Notes: generated from the letters alone by a model not told the origin. DNA of 26,399 nt from Lutibacter sp. (GCA_030599055.1 JAUVOS010000003.1:1-26399); one strand, 5' to 3'. Positions 15,165 through 24,374 are shown, counted from the first letter of the stretch. A program made the numbers and translations.

Positions 15165-15944
15165 TTACCATCCTCCACTAGCACCGCCGCCACCAAAACC
15201 GCCACCACCAAATCCACCACTAAAACCGCCACCACCAAAACTACCGCCACCGCCACCAAAGCCACCGGTTCCAAAACCACCACTTCGTCCTCCACTACTG
15301 AGTATAATGGGTCCTGTTCCATATGTTTTATATCCTTTTCCTCCTCTACCCGAATTTTTATTTGCTTTCGTTAAAATAATAATAACAATAATAAATATTA
15401 CAAGAAATAGAATAATAGAAAAAGCCCTCGATTCACTAGAAACTGTATCGTTTTCATATTCTCCAGCAAGCACTTCAATCATGGCGGTTGTCCCTTCATC
15501 TATCCCAGAATAATAATCACCTAACTTAAAATGCGGAGCAATCACGAGTTCGATAATTCTCCGTGACATGGCGTCTGTCAGCAAATGTTCTAAACCATAG
15601 CCTACTTGAATAGCCATTTTTCGATCCTCTTGAGCAACTAAAAACAAAACCCCATTGTCTTTGTCTGCTTGGCCAATCCCCCATTTATGAGCCCATTGGG
15701 CAGCATATAAGTTGATATCTCTGTCTTCTAAGGATTTAATGGTTGCCACTACAATCTGGGTGGAAGTTGTATCGGCATAATTAATAAGTTTTTGCTCAAG
15801 AGCTGTTTTTTCATGGCTGCTCAACAATCCTGCTCCATCATAAACAGAAGTAGGTATTGTGGGTTTAGCAGGTAAATAATCTTGTGCTTGGAGCGTGGTT
15901 AAAAAAAATACAAAAAATAATAAAAACAAACTATTTATACGCAT
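15165..15944 (-). CDS. TPM domain protein with glycine-rich C-terminus (YgcG/Psb32-like)
   Basis: With the start at 15944 this is a 259-residue protein. It has a signal peptide MRINSLFLLFFVFFLTTLQAQ, a TPM domain (about 25-155, with YDGAGLLS, YADTTSTQIVVATI and WGIGQADKDNGVLFLVA), one membrane helix (FSIILFLVIFIIVIIILT), and a glycine/serine/phenylalanine-rich tail ending GGW. TPM domains face the periplasm or extracytoplasmic space; phosphatase activity is reported for some relatives. The gene is last in a LemA-TPM-TPM set. The start is uncertain: a perfect 30-bp palindrome ends at base -1 of this ATG, and the frame stays open upstream through it to ATGs at 16004 (10 bases after the previous stop) and 16055. 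Start at 16004 would give a 41-residue signal sequence and avoid initiating at the base of a hairpin. Confidence 0.85.
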   Translation of the reverse strand: MRINSLFLLFFVFFLTTLQAQDYLPAKPTIPTSVYDGAGLLSSHEKTALEQKLINYADTTSTQIVVATIKSLEDRDINLYAAQWAHKWGIGQADKDNGVLFLVAQEDRKMAIQVGYGLEHLLTDAMSRRIIELVIAPHFKLGDYYSGIDEGTTAMIEVLAGEYENDTVSSESRAFSIILFLVIFIIVIIILTKANKNSGRGGKGYKTYGTGPIILSSGGRSGGFGTGGFGGGGGSFGGGGFSGGFGGGGFGGGGASGGW

Positions 15945-15974
15945 CGTAGATACGTTGCATGCAACGTATCTACG
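15945..15974. repeat. 30-bp perfect palindrome abutting the start of the TPM gene
   Basis: The arm CGTAGATACGTTGCA (15945-15959) is followed directly by its reverse complement (15960-15974). The end GTAGA-ACG is shared with the palindrome at 15106-15149, so both look like members of one repeat family. It is 30 bases long, a multiple of three, and leaves the upstream frame open. As RNA it would form a hairpin immediately before the ATG at 15944. Confidence 0.95.
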
Positions 15975-16014
15975 TAATTGCGTAATAATAGTATTATGTT
16001 TCATTATTAAAAAA

Positions 16015-16452
16015 TTATCCTTTAGATATTTCATCAGATAATTCATTTGCATCATCAGTTAGATAAGGAAAAAAATGTTTCAATTTTTCACCTACCTTTA
16101 TGATGCCTTCAATTAGTCCTTTTTCAAAATTGTTTTGGGCCAAATAAGCTGTAACAAGTTTTTTTTCTTCATCCCAAAAATTGTCACTCACTACATTATT
16201 GATTCCTTCATCACCAATAATTGCAAACTCTTTACTTGTAACGCCCACGTAAAACAACACGCCATTACGCTGCTTTGTCTGATCCATTTTTAAATACAAA
16301 AAAACCTCTTTGGCGCGTTCCAAAGTAGGTTTTTCTGTTTTATTTTCAATATGAACTCGTATCTCTCCCGAAGTATTGTTTTCAGCGTTTTTAATTGCTT
16401 TAATCACATTCTTTTCTTGAGTAGCTGTTAGGAAAGATTCTACCGCATTCAT
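16015..16452 (-). CDS. TPM domain protein, short form
   Basis: The 145-residue protein has no signal peptide or membrane segment. It consists of a TPM-like domain: a helix-rich N-terminus, NTSGEIRVHIE, RNGVLFYVGVTSKEFAIIGDEGINNVV (about 62-88), and a C-terminal helix containing FEKGLIEGIIKVGEKLKHFF, typical of TPM_phosphatase family members found beside LemA genes. It follows lemA by three bases and precedes the larger TPM gene, so the three form an operon. Its biochemical role is unknown. The cytoplasmic prediction contrasts with its exported neighbour. Confidence 0.88.
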   Translation of the reverse strand: MNAVESFLTATQEKNVIKAIKNAENNTSGEIRVHIENKTEKPTLERAKEVFLYLKMDQTKQRNGVLFYVGVTSKEFAIIGDEGINNVVSDNFWDEEKKLVTAYLAQNNFEKGLIEGIIKVGEKLKHFFPYLTDDANELSDEISKG

Positions 16453-16455
16453 TTT

Positions 16456-17064
16456 TTATTCCGTTTTTTTTGTATCAAAATCAACTTTAGGCGCTATATC
16501 TGAACCTTCCTCTGATTTGTAATATTCTAAGTCATCAAAGCCAAAAAGTTTTGCTAACAACATATTTGGAAATCTTTTAATGTGTTTGTTGTATGGGTTT
16601 ACGGCTTCGTTAAAACGATTGCGTGCCACATTAATACGGTTCTCAGTACCTTCTAATTGCGACATCAACTCTTTAAAATGCTGATCTGCTTTTAAATCCG
16701 GATAGCGTTCTACGACAACCATCAATTTAGCCAATGCACCTGATAAACCACTTTGAGCTTTGTTAAATGCCGCCATCTTTTCAGGAGTCATATTAGAAGG
16801 ATCAATCGTTGTTTTTGTTGCTTCTGCTCTTGCTTTGATAACGCCTTCTAAAGTCTCCTTTTCATGCGATGCATATCCTTTTACCGTATTTACCAAATTG
16901 GGGATAAGATCTGCTCTACGTTGATACGAACTTTCGACATCTCCCCACATGTTTGTCGCTTCTTCATTTAAGTCAATAGCGGTATTATTAAAACCGACTG
17001 CCCAGCTGTATAATGCATAACCTATTGCTACTAATACTAATAAAGGAATTAACCATTTTTTCAT
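16456..17064 (-). CDS. lemA: LemA family membrane protein
   Basis: The 202-residue protein has one N-terminal membrane helix (LIPLLVLVAIGYALYSWAVGF). It then has the LemA all-helical domain with NMWGDVESSYQRRADLIPNLVNTVKGY (39-65), GLSGALAKLMVVVERYPDLKADQHF, and ENRINVARNRFNEAVNPYNKHIKRFPN. LemA proteins are small anchored coiled bundles of unclear function, often encoded beside TPM-domain genes as here. It is the first gene of the set. The 156-base upstream spacer contains no exact TAnnTTTG on the minus strand. Confidence 0.93.
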   Translation of the reverse strand: MKKWLIPLLVLVAIGYALYSWAVGFNNTAIDLNEEATNMWGDVESSYQRRADLIPNLVNTVKGYASHEKETLEGVIKARAEATKTTIDPSNMTPEKMAAFNKAQSGLSGALAKLMVVVERYPDLKADQHFKELMSQLEGTENRINVARNRFNEAVNPYNKHIKRFPNMLLAKLFGFDDLEYYKSEEGSDIAPKVDFDTKKTE

Positions 17065-17220
17065 AATAATTGGATTTATTGTTAAGTATATATTTTAATG
17101 GGATAAATATCGTAAAAAAAAATGTCATTCAATAATTTGAGTGCCAGATTTTTTTATATTATTTTTTTGGTTCTTAATTTTGGGCTCCGAATTTCAGACG
17201 TTGATTTTCTTGTTAAAATT

Positions 17221-17562
17221 CTAAAGTTGGTTTCTAATCTGCAAGAGTTCATGCTTAATGCTTTCCAGACGAGAAATTACTGCTTGATTGACCTGCAACT
17301 TACTTTCACCTAAGTTTCTTTTATCTTTTATTTTCTGTTTAGCACCTTCTAATGTATAGCCTTTTTCTTTGACTAAATAGTATATATGCTGTAAAGATGC
17401 AACATCCTTTTTTGTAAAAAGACGACTTCCATTTTTGTTTTTCTTGGGGTGTAAGGTTTTAAACTCTTTTTCCCAATATCTTATTAATGAAGTCTTTACA
17501 TTAAAAGCTTTGGCTATTTCACCTATCTTGTAATACATTTTGTCTGGCAAGTCTATGTGCAT
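17221..17562 (-). CDS. MerR-family DNA-binding regulator, short form
   Basis: The 113-residue protein has an N-terminal MerR winged helix (YYKIGEIAKAFNVKTSLIRYWEKEF, about 10-34; NGSRLFTKKDV in the wing). It continues into the usual long helix and a short tail that may pair as a coiled coil. There is no effector-binding domain or metal-binding cysteine set, so the signal cannot be told. It lies 41 bases downstream of the M23 peptidase gene and shares its direction. M23-MerR is a pairing I recall from other flavobacteria, which could mean a link to cell-envelope control. That link is inference. Confidence 0.88.
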   Translation of the reverse strand: MHIDLPDKMYYKIGEIAKAFNVKTSLIRYWEKEFKTLHPKKNKNGSRLFTKKDVASLQHIYYLVKEKGYTLEGAKQKIKDKRNLGESKLQVNQAVISRLESIKHELLQIRNQL

Positions 17563-17603
17563 AAGTATATACGTTTCTGGTTCTTATAAATTTTCAAATA
17601 CTT

Positions 17604-18572
17604 CTAATCCAGTGATTGCCCTTCCTCTTCTGCTGCTTTTTGCATAGCTACAAATTCCTCCGGAGTTAAATCTCCATAATAATAGTAAATAGGATTAACA
17701 GTTCTTCCGTTTTTATGAACTTCGTAATGCAAATGTGGTGATACCGATCTACCTGTATTTCCTACATAACCAATTATGTCACCTCTTTTTACTTTTTTTC
17801 CTTTACGAGTCGCTATTTTTTTCATATGCGCATAAACAGTTTTATACCCATAACCGTGTTCAATATATACTACATTTCCAAAAGTACTACTTCTATCAGC
17901 TCGTATAACCGTTCCATTACCTGTTGCATAAATAGGCGTACCCGATTTTGCTTTAAAATCCATACCTTCATGCATTTTCCGAATTTTTAAAATGGGGTGC
18001 ATTCGCATTCCATAACCGGATGCCATACGTGTTAGTTCTTCTTTTTTTACAGGTTGTATAGCGGGAATTGAAGCTAACATTTCTTCCTTATTCTCTGCCA
18101 TTTTAACAATATCATCTAAGGATTTTGATTGTATTACGATACGTTTTGACAAACCATCCATTTGCTTTGTTAAATTTAGTATCATTTTCGAATTGTCAAA
18201 ACCTTCTAATGATTTATAGCGATTAACTCCGCCAAACCCGGCTACTCGAATCTCATTTGGAACAGGAGATGCCTCAAAAAACTGACGATAAATATTATTA
18301 TCTCTTTCCTCTAATTCTATCAAACGTTTTGTATGTTGTTCTGACCTCTTAACCAGTAACTTGTAGTTGAGTTTCATGTTTTCCAACTCACGTTTCATCA
18401 CTTTCTCTTTAGGTGATTCAAAAAAATTAATTAAAACAATAAACCCTAGAAAACCTGTCAATAAAACCGACAAAAGAATCAACAATCCTCTTTTAAGATG
18501 CCTTCCCTTTTTTGGAATAATCCTGCTGTATGATAAAGTCTCGGGATTATAATGATATTTTAATTTCGCCAT
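17604..18572 (-). CDS. M23 family (LytM-type) peptidase, membrane-anchored
   Basis: The 322-residue protein has a basic N-terminus, one membrane helix (about 29-50), a charged coiled-coil-like region (55-165), and a C-terminal M23 domain (about 185-300). The zinc ligands H201 and D205 (HEGMD) and H282 (with H280) in PHLHYEV are present, as is H249, so the enzyme looks intact. M23 peptidases cut peptidoglycan cross-bridges, here probably on the periplasmic side of the inner membrane. It precedes the MerR gene and is divergent from alaS. A well-formed promoter lies just upstream (18620-18652). Confidence 0.92.
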   Translation of the reverse strand: MAKLKYHYNPETLSYSRIIPKKGRHLKRGLLILLSVLLTGFLGFIVLINFFESPKEKVMKRELENMKLNYKLLVKRSEQHTKRLIELEERDNNIYRQFFEASPVPNEIRVAGFGGVNRYKSLEGFDNSKMILNLTKQMDGLSKRIVIQSKSLDDIVKMAENKEEMLASIPAIQPVKKEELTRMASGYGMRMHPILKIRKMHEGMDFKAKSGTPIYATGNGTVIRADRSSTFGNVVYIEHGYGYKTVYAHMKKIATRKGKKVKRGDIIGYVGNTGRSVSPHLHYEVHKNGRTVNPIYYYYGDLTPEEFVAMQKAAEEEGQSLD

Positions 18573-18619
18573 TAGTTGAAAAGTCTTATTTTTGCTCTTA
18601 AATCATTAGTTCTAACAAG

Positions 18620-18652
18620 CAAATTTACAAAATGTTTTGGTTTAGCTCAAAA
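18620..18652 (-). promoter_or_regulatory. Promoter of the M23-MerR unit (TTTTG-N20-TAAATTTG)
   Basis: On the minus strand TAAATTTG (18627-18620) fits the -7 consensus TAnnTTTG, and TTTTG (18652-18648) provides the -33 TTTG box with a 20-base spacer, within the usual 17-23. It lies 48 bases before the M23 ATG. This is the only element in the window with both boxes well placed. Confidence 0.7.
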
Positions 18653-18679
18653 TGATACCATATTTAGGATAGCCTTAAC

Positions 18680-18714
18680 GTTAGAAGTTAGAAGTTAGAA
18701 GTTAGAAGTTAGAA
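18680..18714. repeat. Heptamer tandem repeat, unit gttagaa (5 copies)
   Basis: Five perfect gttagaa copies lie 57 bases before the alaS ATG, in its probable leader. Slippage here would change the leader length in seven-base steps. Confidence 0.97.
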
Positions 18715-18770
18715 ATATTAGTGTTAAAGAAAAAACTGAAATACTAAGTACAATACAGAAAGTAAGAAAC

Positions 18771-21380
18771 ATGAATGCACAAAAAATACGTCAACAATTT
18801 TTTGATTTTTTTGAATCCAAAAAACATCAAATAGTTGCTTCGGCTCCTATAGTTATTAAAGACGACCCTACATTACTTTTTACCAATGCAGGAATGAATC
18901 AATTTAAAGAGTTCTTTCTTGGAAATGGAATATCTAAATACAGTCGTATTGCCGATACTCAAAAGTGTTTACGTGTCTCCGGGAAACACAACGATTTGGA
19001 AGAAGTCGGAAAAGACACCTATCATCATACCATGTTTGAAATGCTCGGAAACTGGAGTTTCGGAGATTATTTTAAAAGAGATGCCATTGCTTGGGCTTGG
19101 GAAATATTGACAGAAATTTATAAAATCGACAAATCAAAGCTTTATGTTACCGTTTTTGAAGGAGACAAAGAAGATAAACTACGTTTAGATCAAGAGGCTT
19201 ACGATTATTGGAAAGAAATTGTTCCTAAAGAACGCATATTGATGGGAAATAAAAAGGATAATTTCTGGGAAATGGGAGCGCAAGGTCCTTGCGGTCCATG
19301 TTCTGAAATACATGTTGATATTCGTTCTGATGAAGACAAAGCAAAGCTTTCTGGAGCAGAATTAGTCAATAAAGATCATCCGCAAGTTGTGGAAATATGG
19401 AACCTCGTTTTTATGGAATTCAACCGAAAGGCAGATGGTTCTTTAGAAAAATTACCCGAAAAACACGTAGATACCGGCATGGGTTTCGAACGTCTTTGCA
19501 TGGTAGTACAAAATGTACAATCCAACTACGACACCGATGTTTTTACACCACTTATTCGTGAGGTAGAAACCATTACGCAAACACCTTATGGCAAGAATGA
19601 AGAACAAGATATTGCCATACGAGTAATCTCCGACCATGTTCGAGCAGTATCCTTTTCAATTGCCGATGGACAACTGCCTTCGAATACAGGAGCGGGTTAT
19701 GTCATCAGACGGATTTTACGTAGAGCGGTACGATATGGCTTTACATTTCTAAAACAAAAAGAAGCGTTTATTTATAAATTGGTTCCCACTTTGGTCAATC
19801 AAATGAGTGACGCTTTCCCTGAATTAAAAATGCAAAAACATTTAATCACAAATGTTATTAAGGAAGAAGAACAATCCTTTTTACGTACGCTTGACCAAGG
19901 TTTGCAGCTATTAGAAGGAATTATAAAAGACACCAACGGAAATACAGTCTCAGGAAAAAAAGCTTTTGAGCTCTTTGATACCTTTGGTTTTCCGGTTGAT
20001 TTAACAGCTTTGATTTTAAGTGAACGAAATATGCAGTTAGATGAAGCTGAGTTTGCTATTGAAATGCAAAAACAAAAAGATCGATCGAGAGCTGCAGCCG
20101 GTTTGGAAACCGATGATTGGGTTATCTTAAGAGAAGATGACGAGGAAGAGTTTATAGGATACGATTTATTGGAAACTCCTGTACACATCACTCGTTACAG
20201 AAAAGTCACTTCTAAAAAAGATGGGATACTTTATCAATTAGTATTTAATTTGACACCTTTTTACCCGGAAGGTGGTGGACAAGTGGGCGACAAAGGCTAT
20301 CTTGAGGTAGATAATGCCAATGTAATCTATATTATTGACACCAAAAAGGAGAACAATCTAATCGTGCATTATGCCAAATCATTGCCCAATGATATCAACG
20401 GAAAATATAAGGCAGTAGTAGATAGCAAACAAAGACAAAGAACAGCGAGTAACCATACCGCGACCCATTTATTACATCAAGCTTTACGCGAAATTTTAGG
20501 AGAGCATGTAGAGCAAAAAGGTTCTGCTGTACATTCAAAGAACTTGCGTTTTGATTTTTCACATTTTGGAAAAATGACCAAAGACGAAATTCAAGAAGTT
20601 GAAGTTTTTGTCAATGCTCGAATCAGAGAAGGCATTCCTTGTGATGATTATCGAAACATTACCAAACATGAAGCAATGGAAAAAGGAGCTATGGCACTGT
20701 TTGGAGAAAAATATGGCGACACGGTACGTATGATTCAATTTGGTGAATCTAAAGAACTTTGTGGAGGAACACATGTTGTAAACACCAAAGACATTTGGCA
20801 TTTTAAAATAACTTCAGAAGGTGCTATCGCTGCTGGTATTCGTAGAATAGAAGCCATTACTTCTGATGCTGCCAAAGCTTACTTTATGGATAACAACAGT
20901 ACGTTTGAAGAAATAAAATATTTACTCAAAAACACACCAAATCCTGTGAAAACCATACAGAGTATGCAAGAAGAAATCCTTGCTTTACGAAAAGAGGTAA
21001 CCCATTTACACAAAGAACAAGCAAAAGGTTTGGTGTCTGAATTAGCATCTCAAGTTAGCGATGTAAATGGTGTCAACTTTTTAGCTATTAAATTAGATTT
21101 AGACACACAAGGCATCAAAGATCTACTTTTTGAACTAGGAAGTAAAATGGATAATCTATTTATTGTTGCAGCGAATGAATCAGATGGAAAAGCTACAATT
21201 TCTTGCTATATCTCAAAAAATCTAGTACAACAAAAAGGATTACATGCAGGCACGGTAGTTCGAGAGCTAGCCAAACACATTCAAGGTGGCGGTGGCGGAC
21301 AGCCTTTTTTCGCTACTGCTGGTGGAAAAAATCCTACAGGTATTCCAGAAGCTTTAAAAGCGGCAAAAGCCTATTTATAA
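18771..21380 (+). CDS. alaS: Alanyl-tRNA synthetase
   Basis: AlaRS charges tRNA-Ala and edits mischarged Ser/Gly. This 869-residue copy has the class II aminoacylation core (opening MNAQKIRQQFFDFFESKKH, LFTNAGMNQFK, KCLRVSGKHNDLEEVGKDTYHHTMFEMLGNWSFGDYFK), an anticodon-side helical region, and the editing domain. The editing domain has zinc ligands H562 and H566 (HTATH) and C664 and H668 (CGGTH). A C-terminal DHHA1/C-Ala part has a glycine run (GGGGGQPFFATAGGKN) near the end. All catalytic parts are present and the length is typical of Bacteroidota. The leader carries a heptamer repeat. The MscS-type gene follows after 33 bases. Confidence 0.97.
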   Translation: MNAQKIRQQFFDFFESKKHQIVASAPIVIKDDPTLLFTNAGMNQFKEFFLGNGISKYSRIADTQKCLRVSGKHNDLEEVGKDTYHHTMFEMLGNWSFGDYFKRDAIAWAWEILTEIYKIDKSKLYVTVFEGDKEDKLRLDQEAYDYWKEIVPKERILMGNKKDNFWEMGAQGPCGPCSEIHVDIRSDEDKAKLSGAELVNKDHPQVVEIWNLVFMEFNRKADGSLEKLPEKHVDTGMGFERLCMVVQNVQSNYDTDVFTPLIREVETITQTPYGKNEEQDIAIRVISDHVRAVSFSIADGQLPSNTGAGYVIRRILRRAVRYGFTFLKQKEAFIYKLVPTLVNQMSDAFPELKMQKHLITNVIKEEEQSFLRTLDQGLQLLEGIIKDTNGNTVSGKKAFELFDTFGFPVDLTALILSERNMQLDEAEFAIEMQKQKDRSRAAAGLETDDWVILREDDEEEFIGYDLLETPVHITRYRKVTSKKDGILYQLVFNLTPFYPEGGGQVGDKGYLEVDNANVIYIIDTKKENNLIVHYAKSLPNDINGKYKAVVDSKQRQRTASNHTATHLLHQALREILGEHVEQKGSAVHSKNLRFDFSHFGKMTKDEIQEVEVFVNARIREGIPCDDYRNITKHEAMEKGAMALFGEKYGDTVRMIQFGESKELCGGTHVVNTKDIWHFKITSEGAIAAGIRRIEAITSDAAKAYFMDNNSTFEEIKYLLKNTPNPVKTIQSMQEEILALRKEVTHLHKEQAKGLVSELASQVSDVNGVNFLAIKLDLDTQGIKDLLFELGSKMDNLFIVAANESDGKATISCYISKNLVQQKGLHAGTVVRELAKHIQGGGGGQPFFATAGGKNPTGIPEALKAAKAYL

Positions 21381-21413
21381 ATAATTAATTCCTTTTGAAA
21401 AGACATATATAAC

Positions 21414-22667
21414 ATGCAAAAACTATCACATCTGCTATATGATTACCTAGTCACTACCGGCCTAACGGACAACACAGCCAAATTTCTAAACATGCTCGCT
21501 ATGTTGTTGATTTTATTTATCATTCTTTTAATCATTCATTATGTTACAAAAAGAATTATTATCGGTATTGCTCATCGGTTTTCCAGTAAGTCTAAAACAA
21601 ATTTTGATGATCTATTGGTAGCCAATAACGTCCCTAGGAATATTGCACATATTATCCCTGTTTTTATTGCATTGGAGTTTATTCCTTTTCTATTTATAGA
21701 TTATCCCTATTTTGAAAAATTGACAATCAAAGGACTCTATGTGTTTGGTATAATTCTGAGTTTATGGATTGCAAGAAGCATCTTAAATTCGCTTAAAGAT
21801 TACCTTAAAACACTTCCTCGTGTTAAAGACAAACCCATAGACAGTTATATTCAAGTCTTTATGATTTTTGGTTGGCTTGTTGGATTTATGTTTGCTTTTT
21901 CCGTTATTACTGAGCAGAGTTTCTGGAAATTTTTTACGGCTCTCGGAGCTATATCTGCAGTTACTATACTTGTTTTTAGAGATACTATAATGGGCTTTGT
22001 CGCTAGTATTCAAGTATCTATCAATGATATGGTACGAATTGGAGATTGGATTACATTCGATAAATATGGCGCCGATGGTGATGTTATTGAAATAAATCTA
22101 TCTACTGTAAAGGTGCAGAATTTCGATAAAACAATTACAACAATTCCTACTTATGCTTTGATTTCTGATTCTTTTAAGAATTGGAGAGGTATGGAGGACT
22201 CAGGTGGAAGACGTTTAAAAAGAGCCATTATAATCAAACAAGCAAATATTAAATATTTGACCGACGATGCTATAGAAGAACTTAAAAGAATTGAATTAAT
22301 TTCTGACTATGTCGAAACTAAACAGAAAGATATTGATGCCTATAATAAGAAACACAATATTGATAAAAGTTTGTTAATAAACGGTAGAAACCTAACCAAC
22401 ATAGGTGTTTTTAGAAAATATATGGAAACCTACCTTGAAAATCACTCTGCCGTCAATAAAGACATGACCATTATGGTGCGTCAATTAGCACCCACTCCAC
22501 AAGGAATTCCAATAGAGCTCTATGCTTTTAGCACTGATAAACGTTGGAAAAACTACGAATTTATTATGGCAGATGTTTTTGATCATATGCTAGCATCTGT
22601 TAAATATTTTGATTTGGAAATGTTTGAACGGTCAAGTGGAACGTTTGATACTAAAACCAAAACCTAA
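21414..22667 (+). CDS. MscS-family mechanosensitive channel, YbdG/MscM-like
   Basis: The 417-residue protein has about five membrane segments in the first 200 residues (for example MLAMLLILFIILLIIHYV). The last is the pore-type helix with FTALGAISAVTILVFRDTIMGFVASIQV. The MscS beta domain follows (about 205-265; GDWITFDKYGADGDVIEINLSTVKVQNFDKT), then NWRGMEDSGGRRLKRAI and a long C-terminal region. The N-terminal topology and the length match the YbdG miniconductance branch better than small MscS. The role is release of osmolytes or ions from the inner membrane during hypo-osmotic stress. It is probably transcribed with alaS. Confidence 0.9.
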   Translation: MQKLSHLLYDYLVTTGLTDNTAKFLNMLAMLLILFIILLIIHYVTKRIIIGIAHRFSSKSKTNFDDLLVANNVPRNIAHIIPVFIALEFIPFLFIDYPYFEKLTIKGLYVFGIILSLWIARSILNSLKDYLKTLPRVKDKPIDSYIQVFMIFGWLVGFMFAFSVITEQSFWKFFTALGAISAVTILVFRDTIMGFVASIQVSINDMVRIGDWITFDKYGADGDVIEINLSTVKVQNFDKTITTIPTYALISDSFKNWRGMEDSGGRRLKRAIIIKQANIKYLTDDAIEELKRIELISDYVETKQKDIDAYNKKHNIDKSLLINGRNLTNIGVFRKYMETYLENHSAVNKDMTIMVRQLAPTPQGIPIELYAFSTDKRWKNYEFIMADVFDHMLASVKYFDLEMFERSSGTFDTKTKT

Positions 22668-22796
22668 TATTGGAAGAATTATCAGGACATCGCTACTCTA
22701 TTGTTAAGCACAAGTAGTCGAAAATGAAATTTGATTACAAAAAATAAAGCGTATATTTATATCCTCTTATTAACTTGTTTTATAGATGATTTATTG

Positions 22797-24374
22797 ATGG
22801 ATTACGATTATGATTATATAATTATTGGGAGCGGTTTTGGCGGCTCTGTAAGTGCTTTACGACTTTCCGAAAAAGGCTATAAAGTCTTAGTTGTCGAAAA
22901 AGGAAAATGGTTTGCTTCAAAAGATTTCCCTAAGACAAATTGGAATCTACCTAAATGGCTATGGATGCCATTCCTTCGTTTTTATGGTATTATGAAAATG
23001 AGCATTTTTAGGCATGTTGTTATTTTATCAGGAACGGGTGTTGGCGGTGGTTCCTTGGTTTATGCGAATACCTTGCCCATTCCAAAAGATGCTTTTTACA
23101 CGACAGGAAGTTGGGCAGAACTCAGCAATTGGAAAAAAGACTTATACCCTTTTTATAAAATGGCATCCCAAATGTTAGGGGCAACAAAAAATCCACGCTT
23201 ATTTGATGGAGATATCGTCTTAAAAAATCTCGCTAAAGAAATTGGTAGAGAAAACGAATTTGAACATCCTGATGTAGCCATCTTTTTTGGAGAAGAAGAA
23301 GTTATCGTTAAAGACCCGTACTTTGAGGGAAAAGGTCCCGATAGAAGTGGTTGTAATTTTTGTGGCGGTTGTATGACAGGCTGTCGATATAATGCTAAAA
23401 ACACTTTAGATAAGAACTATCTGCATCTAGCACAACAAAAGGGAGCAAAAATTCTAGCTGAACATGAAGTTTATGATGTAACTCCTATAGATAAATACGA
23501 AGGTGCAACTGGTTATACTACCGCTATAAAAACAAGCACCAAACTATTTAAGAAAAAGAAAACACTTACAACAAAAGGGGTCATTTTTTCCGGTGGTGTT
23601 TTGGGAACGATTAGACTCCTCTTAAAAATAAAAACAAAATCACTACCCTTATTATCAGATAAATTAGGAGATGACATTCGCACCAACAATGAAACCTTAG
23701 TGAGCATTTCAACCTTAGACAAAACTAAAGATCTATCTAAAGGTGTCGCCATTGGTAGTTTACTTCATACGGATGAAAACAGCCATTTGGAAGTTGTCCG
23801 TTATTCCGAAGGATCTAGTTTTTGGAAATTATTACACCTACCTTATGCCACAGGTAAAAATCCATTTATCAGAATTTTACGAATGGGGAAAGCACTTATA
23901 AAAGCGCCTTTAAGTTATTTTAAAATTTATTTTATCAATAATTGGGCAAAAAGCACAACGGTTCTGTTGTTTATGCAAACCATTGACAGTACTTTACGTT
24001 TTAAACTCAATATCTTGGGGAAAATGAGTTCCTCTGTAAGTTCCGGTAAAAAACCGAGTCCTGATATTCCGGAATCTATTGCCTTAACAAAAAAATATGG
24101 TGAACTTGCCAATGGGAAAGCCACTTCTTTTGCTTTAGAAAGCTTAGTAGGAATACCCTCAACAGCACATATTTTGGGTGGCGCCGTAATGGGAAAAGAC
24201 GCTACACAAGGTGTGATAAACAAGAACAATGAAGTATTTGGTTACGATAATATGTTTATTATTGATGGCTCGATGATTTCGGCTAATCCAGGCGTTAATC
24301 CGGCATTGAGTATTACGGCTATTGCGGAAAGAGCTATGGATAAAATTATTTTACGCATAGAACGCAAGAATTGA
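22797..24374 (+). CDS. GMC oxidoreductase with C-x2-C-x2-C-x3-C motif (ChoD-like)
   Basis: The FAD-binding site IIIGSGFGGSVSALRLSEKG begins a few residues after this ATG, giving 525 residues. An open frame reaches back to a TTG at 22731, but the added 22 residues do not belong to the family. The four cysteines C186, C189, C192 and C196 (CNFCGGCMTGC) precede RYNAKNTLDKNYL, a pattern known in ChoD-type GMC members and suggestive of a bound Fe-S cluster. The end, NPGVNPALSITAIAERAMDKI, is the GMC C-terminal signature. The enzyme probably oxidises an alcohol or sterol-like substrate using FAD; the substrate is unknown. It lies 51 bases before the aldehyde dehydrogenase gene. The last codons (RIERKN, then the stop) lie in a CGCAAAG-like sequence. 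Confidence 0.88.
   Translation: MDYDYDYIIIGSGFGGSVSALRLSEKGYKVLVVEKGKWFASKDFPKTNWNLPKWLWMPFLRFYGIMKMSIFRHVVILSGTGVGGGSLVYANTLPIPKDAFYTTGSWAELSNWKKDLYPFYKMASQMLGATKNPRLFDGDIVLKNLAKEIGRENEFEHPDVAIFFGEEEVIVKDPYFEGKGPDRSGCNFCGGCMTGCRYNAKNTLDKNYLHLAQQKGAKILAEHEVYDVTPIDKYEGATGYTTAIKTSTKLFKKKKTLTTKGVIFSGGVLGTIRLLLKIKTKSLPLLSDKLGDDIRTNNETLVSISTLDKTKDLSKGVAIGSLLHTDENSHLEVVRYSEGSSFWKLLHLPYATGKNPFIRILRMGKALIKAPLSYFKIYFINNWAKSTTVLLFMQTIDSTLRFKLNILGKMSSSVSSGKKPSPDIPESIALTKKYGELANGKATSFALESLVGIPSTAHILGGAVMGKDATQGVINKNNEVFGYDNMFIIDGSMISANPGVNPALSITAIAERAMDKIILRIERKN

Noticed and set aside
15096..15374. Thr/Ser-rich open frame on the plus strand
   Set aside because: It is the complement of the glycine-rich tail of the TPM gene; the composition is a by-product.
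17065..17220. Possible gene in the lemA-merR spacer (plus-strand frame from 17122)
   Set aside because: It runs into the merR gene on the opposite strand, is A/T-driven and shows no family features.
22724..22747. Tiny frame encoding MKFDYKK before the GMC gene
   Set aside because: Seven codons with no context to support translation.
22731..22796. N-terminal extension of the GMC oxidoreductase
   Set aside because: It begins with TTG, adds 22 residues before a complete FAD-binding start, and the ATG at 22797 fits the family.
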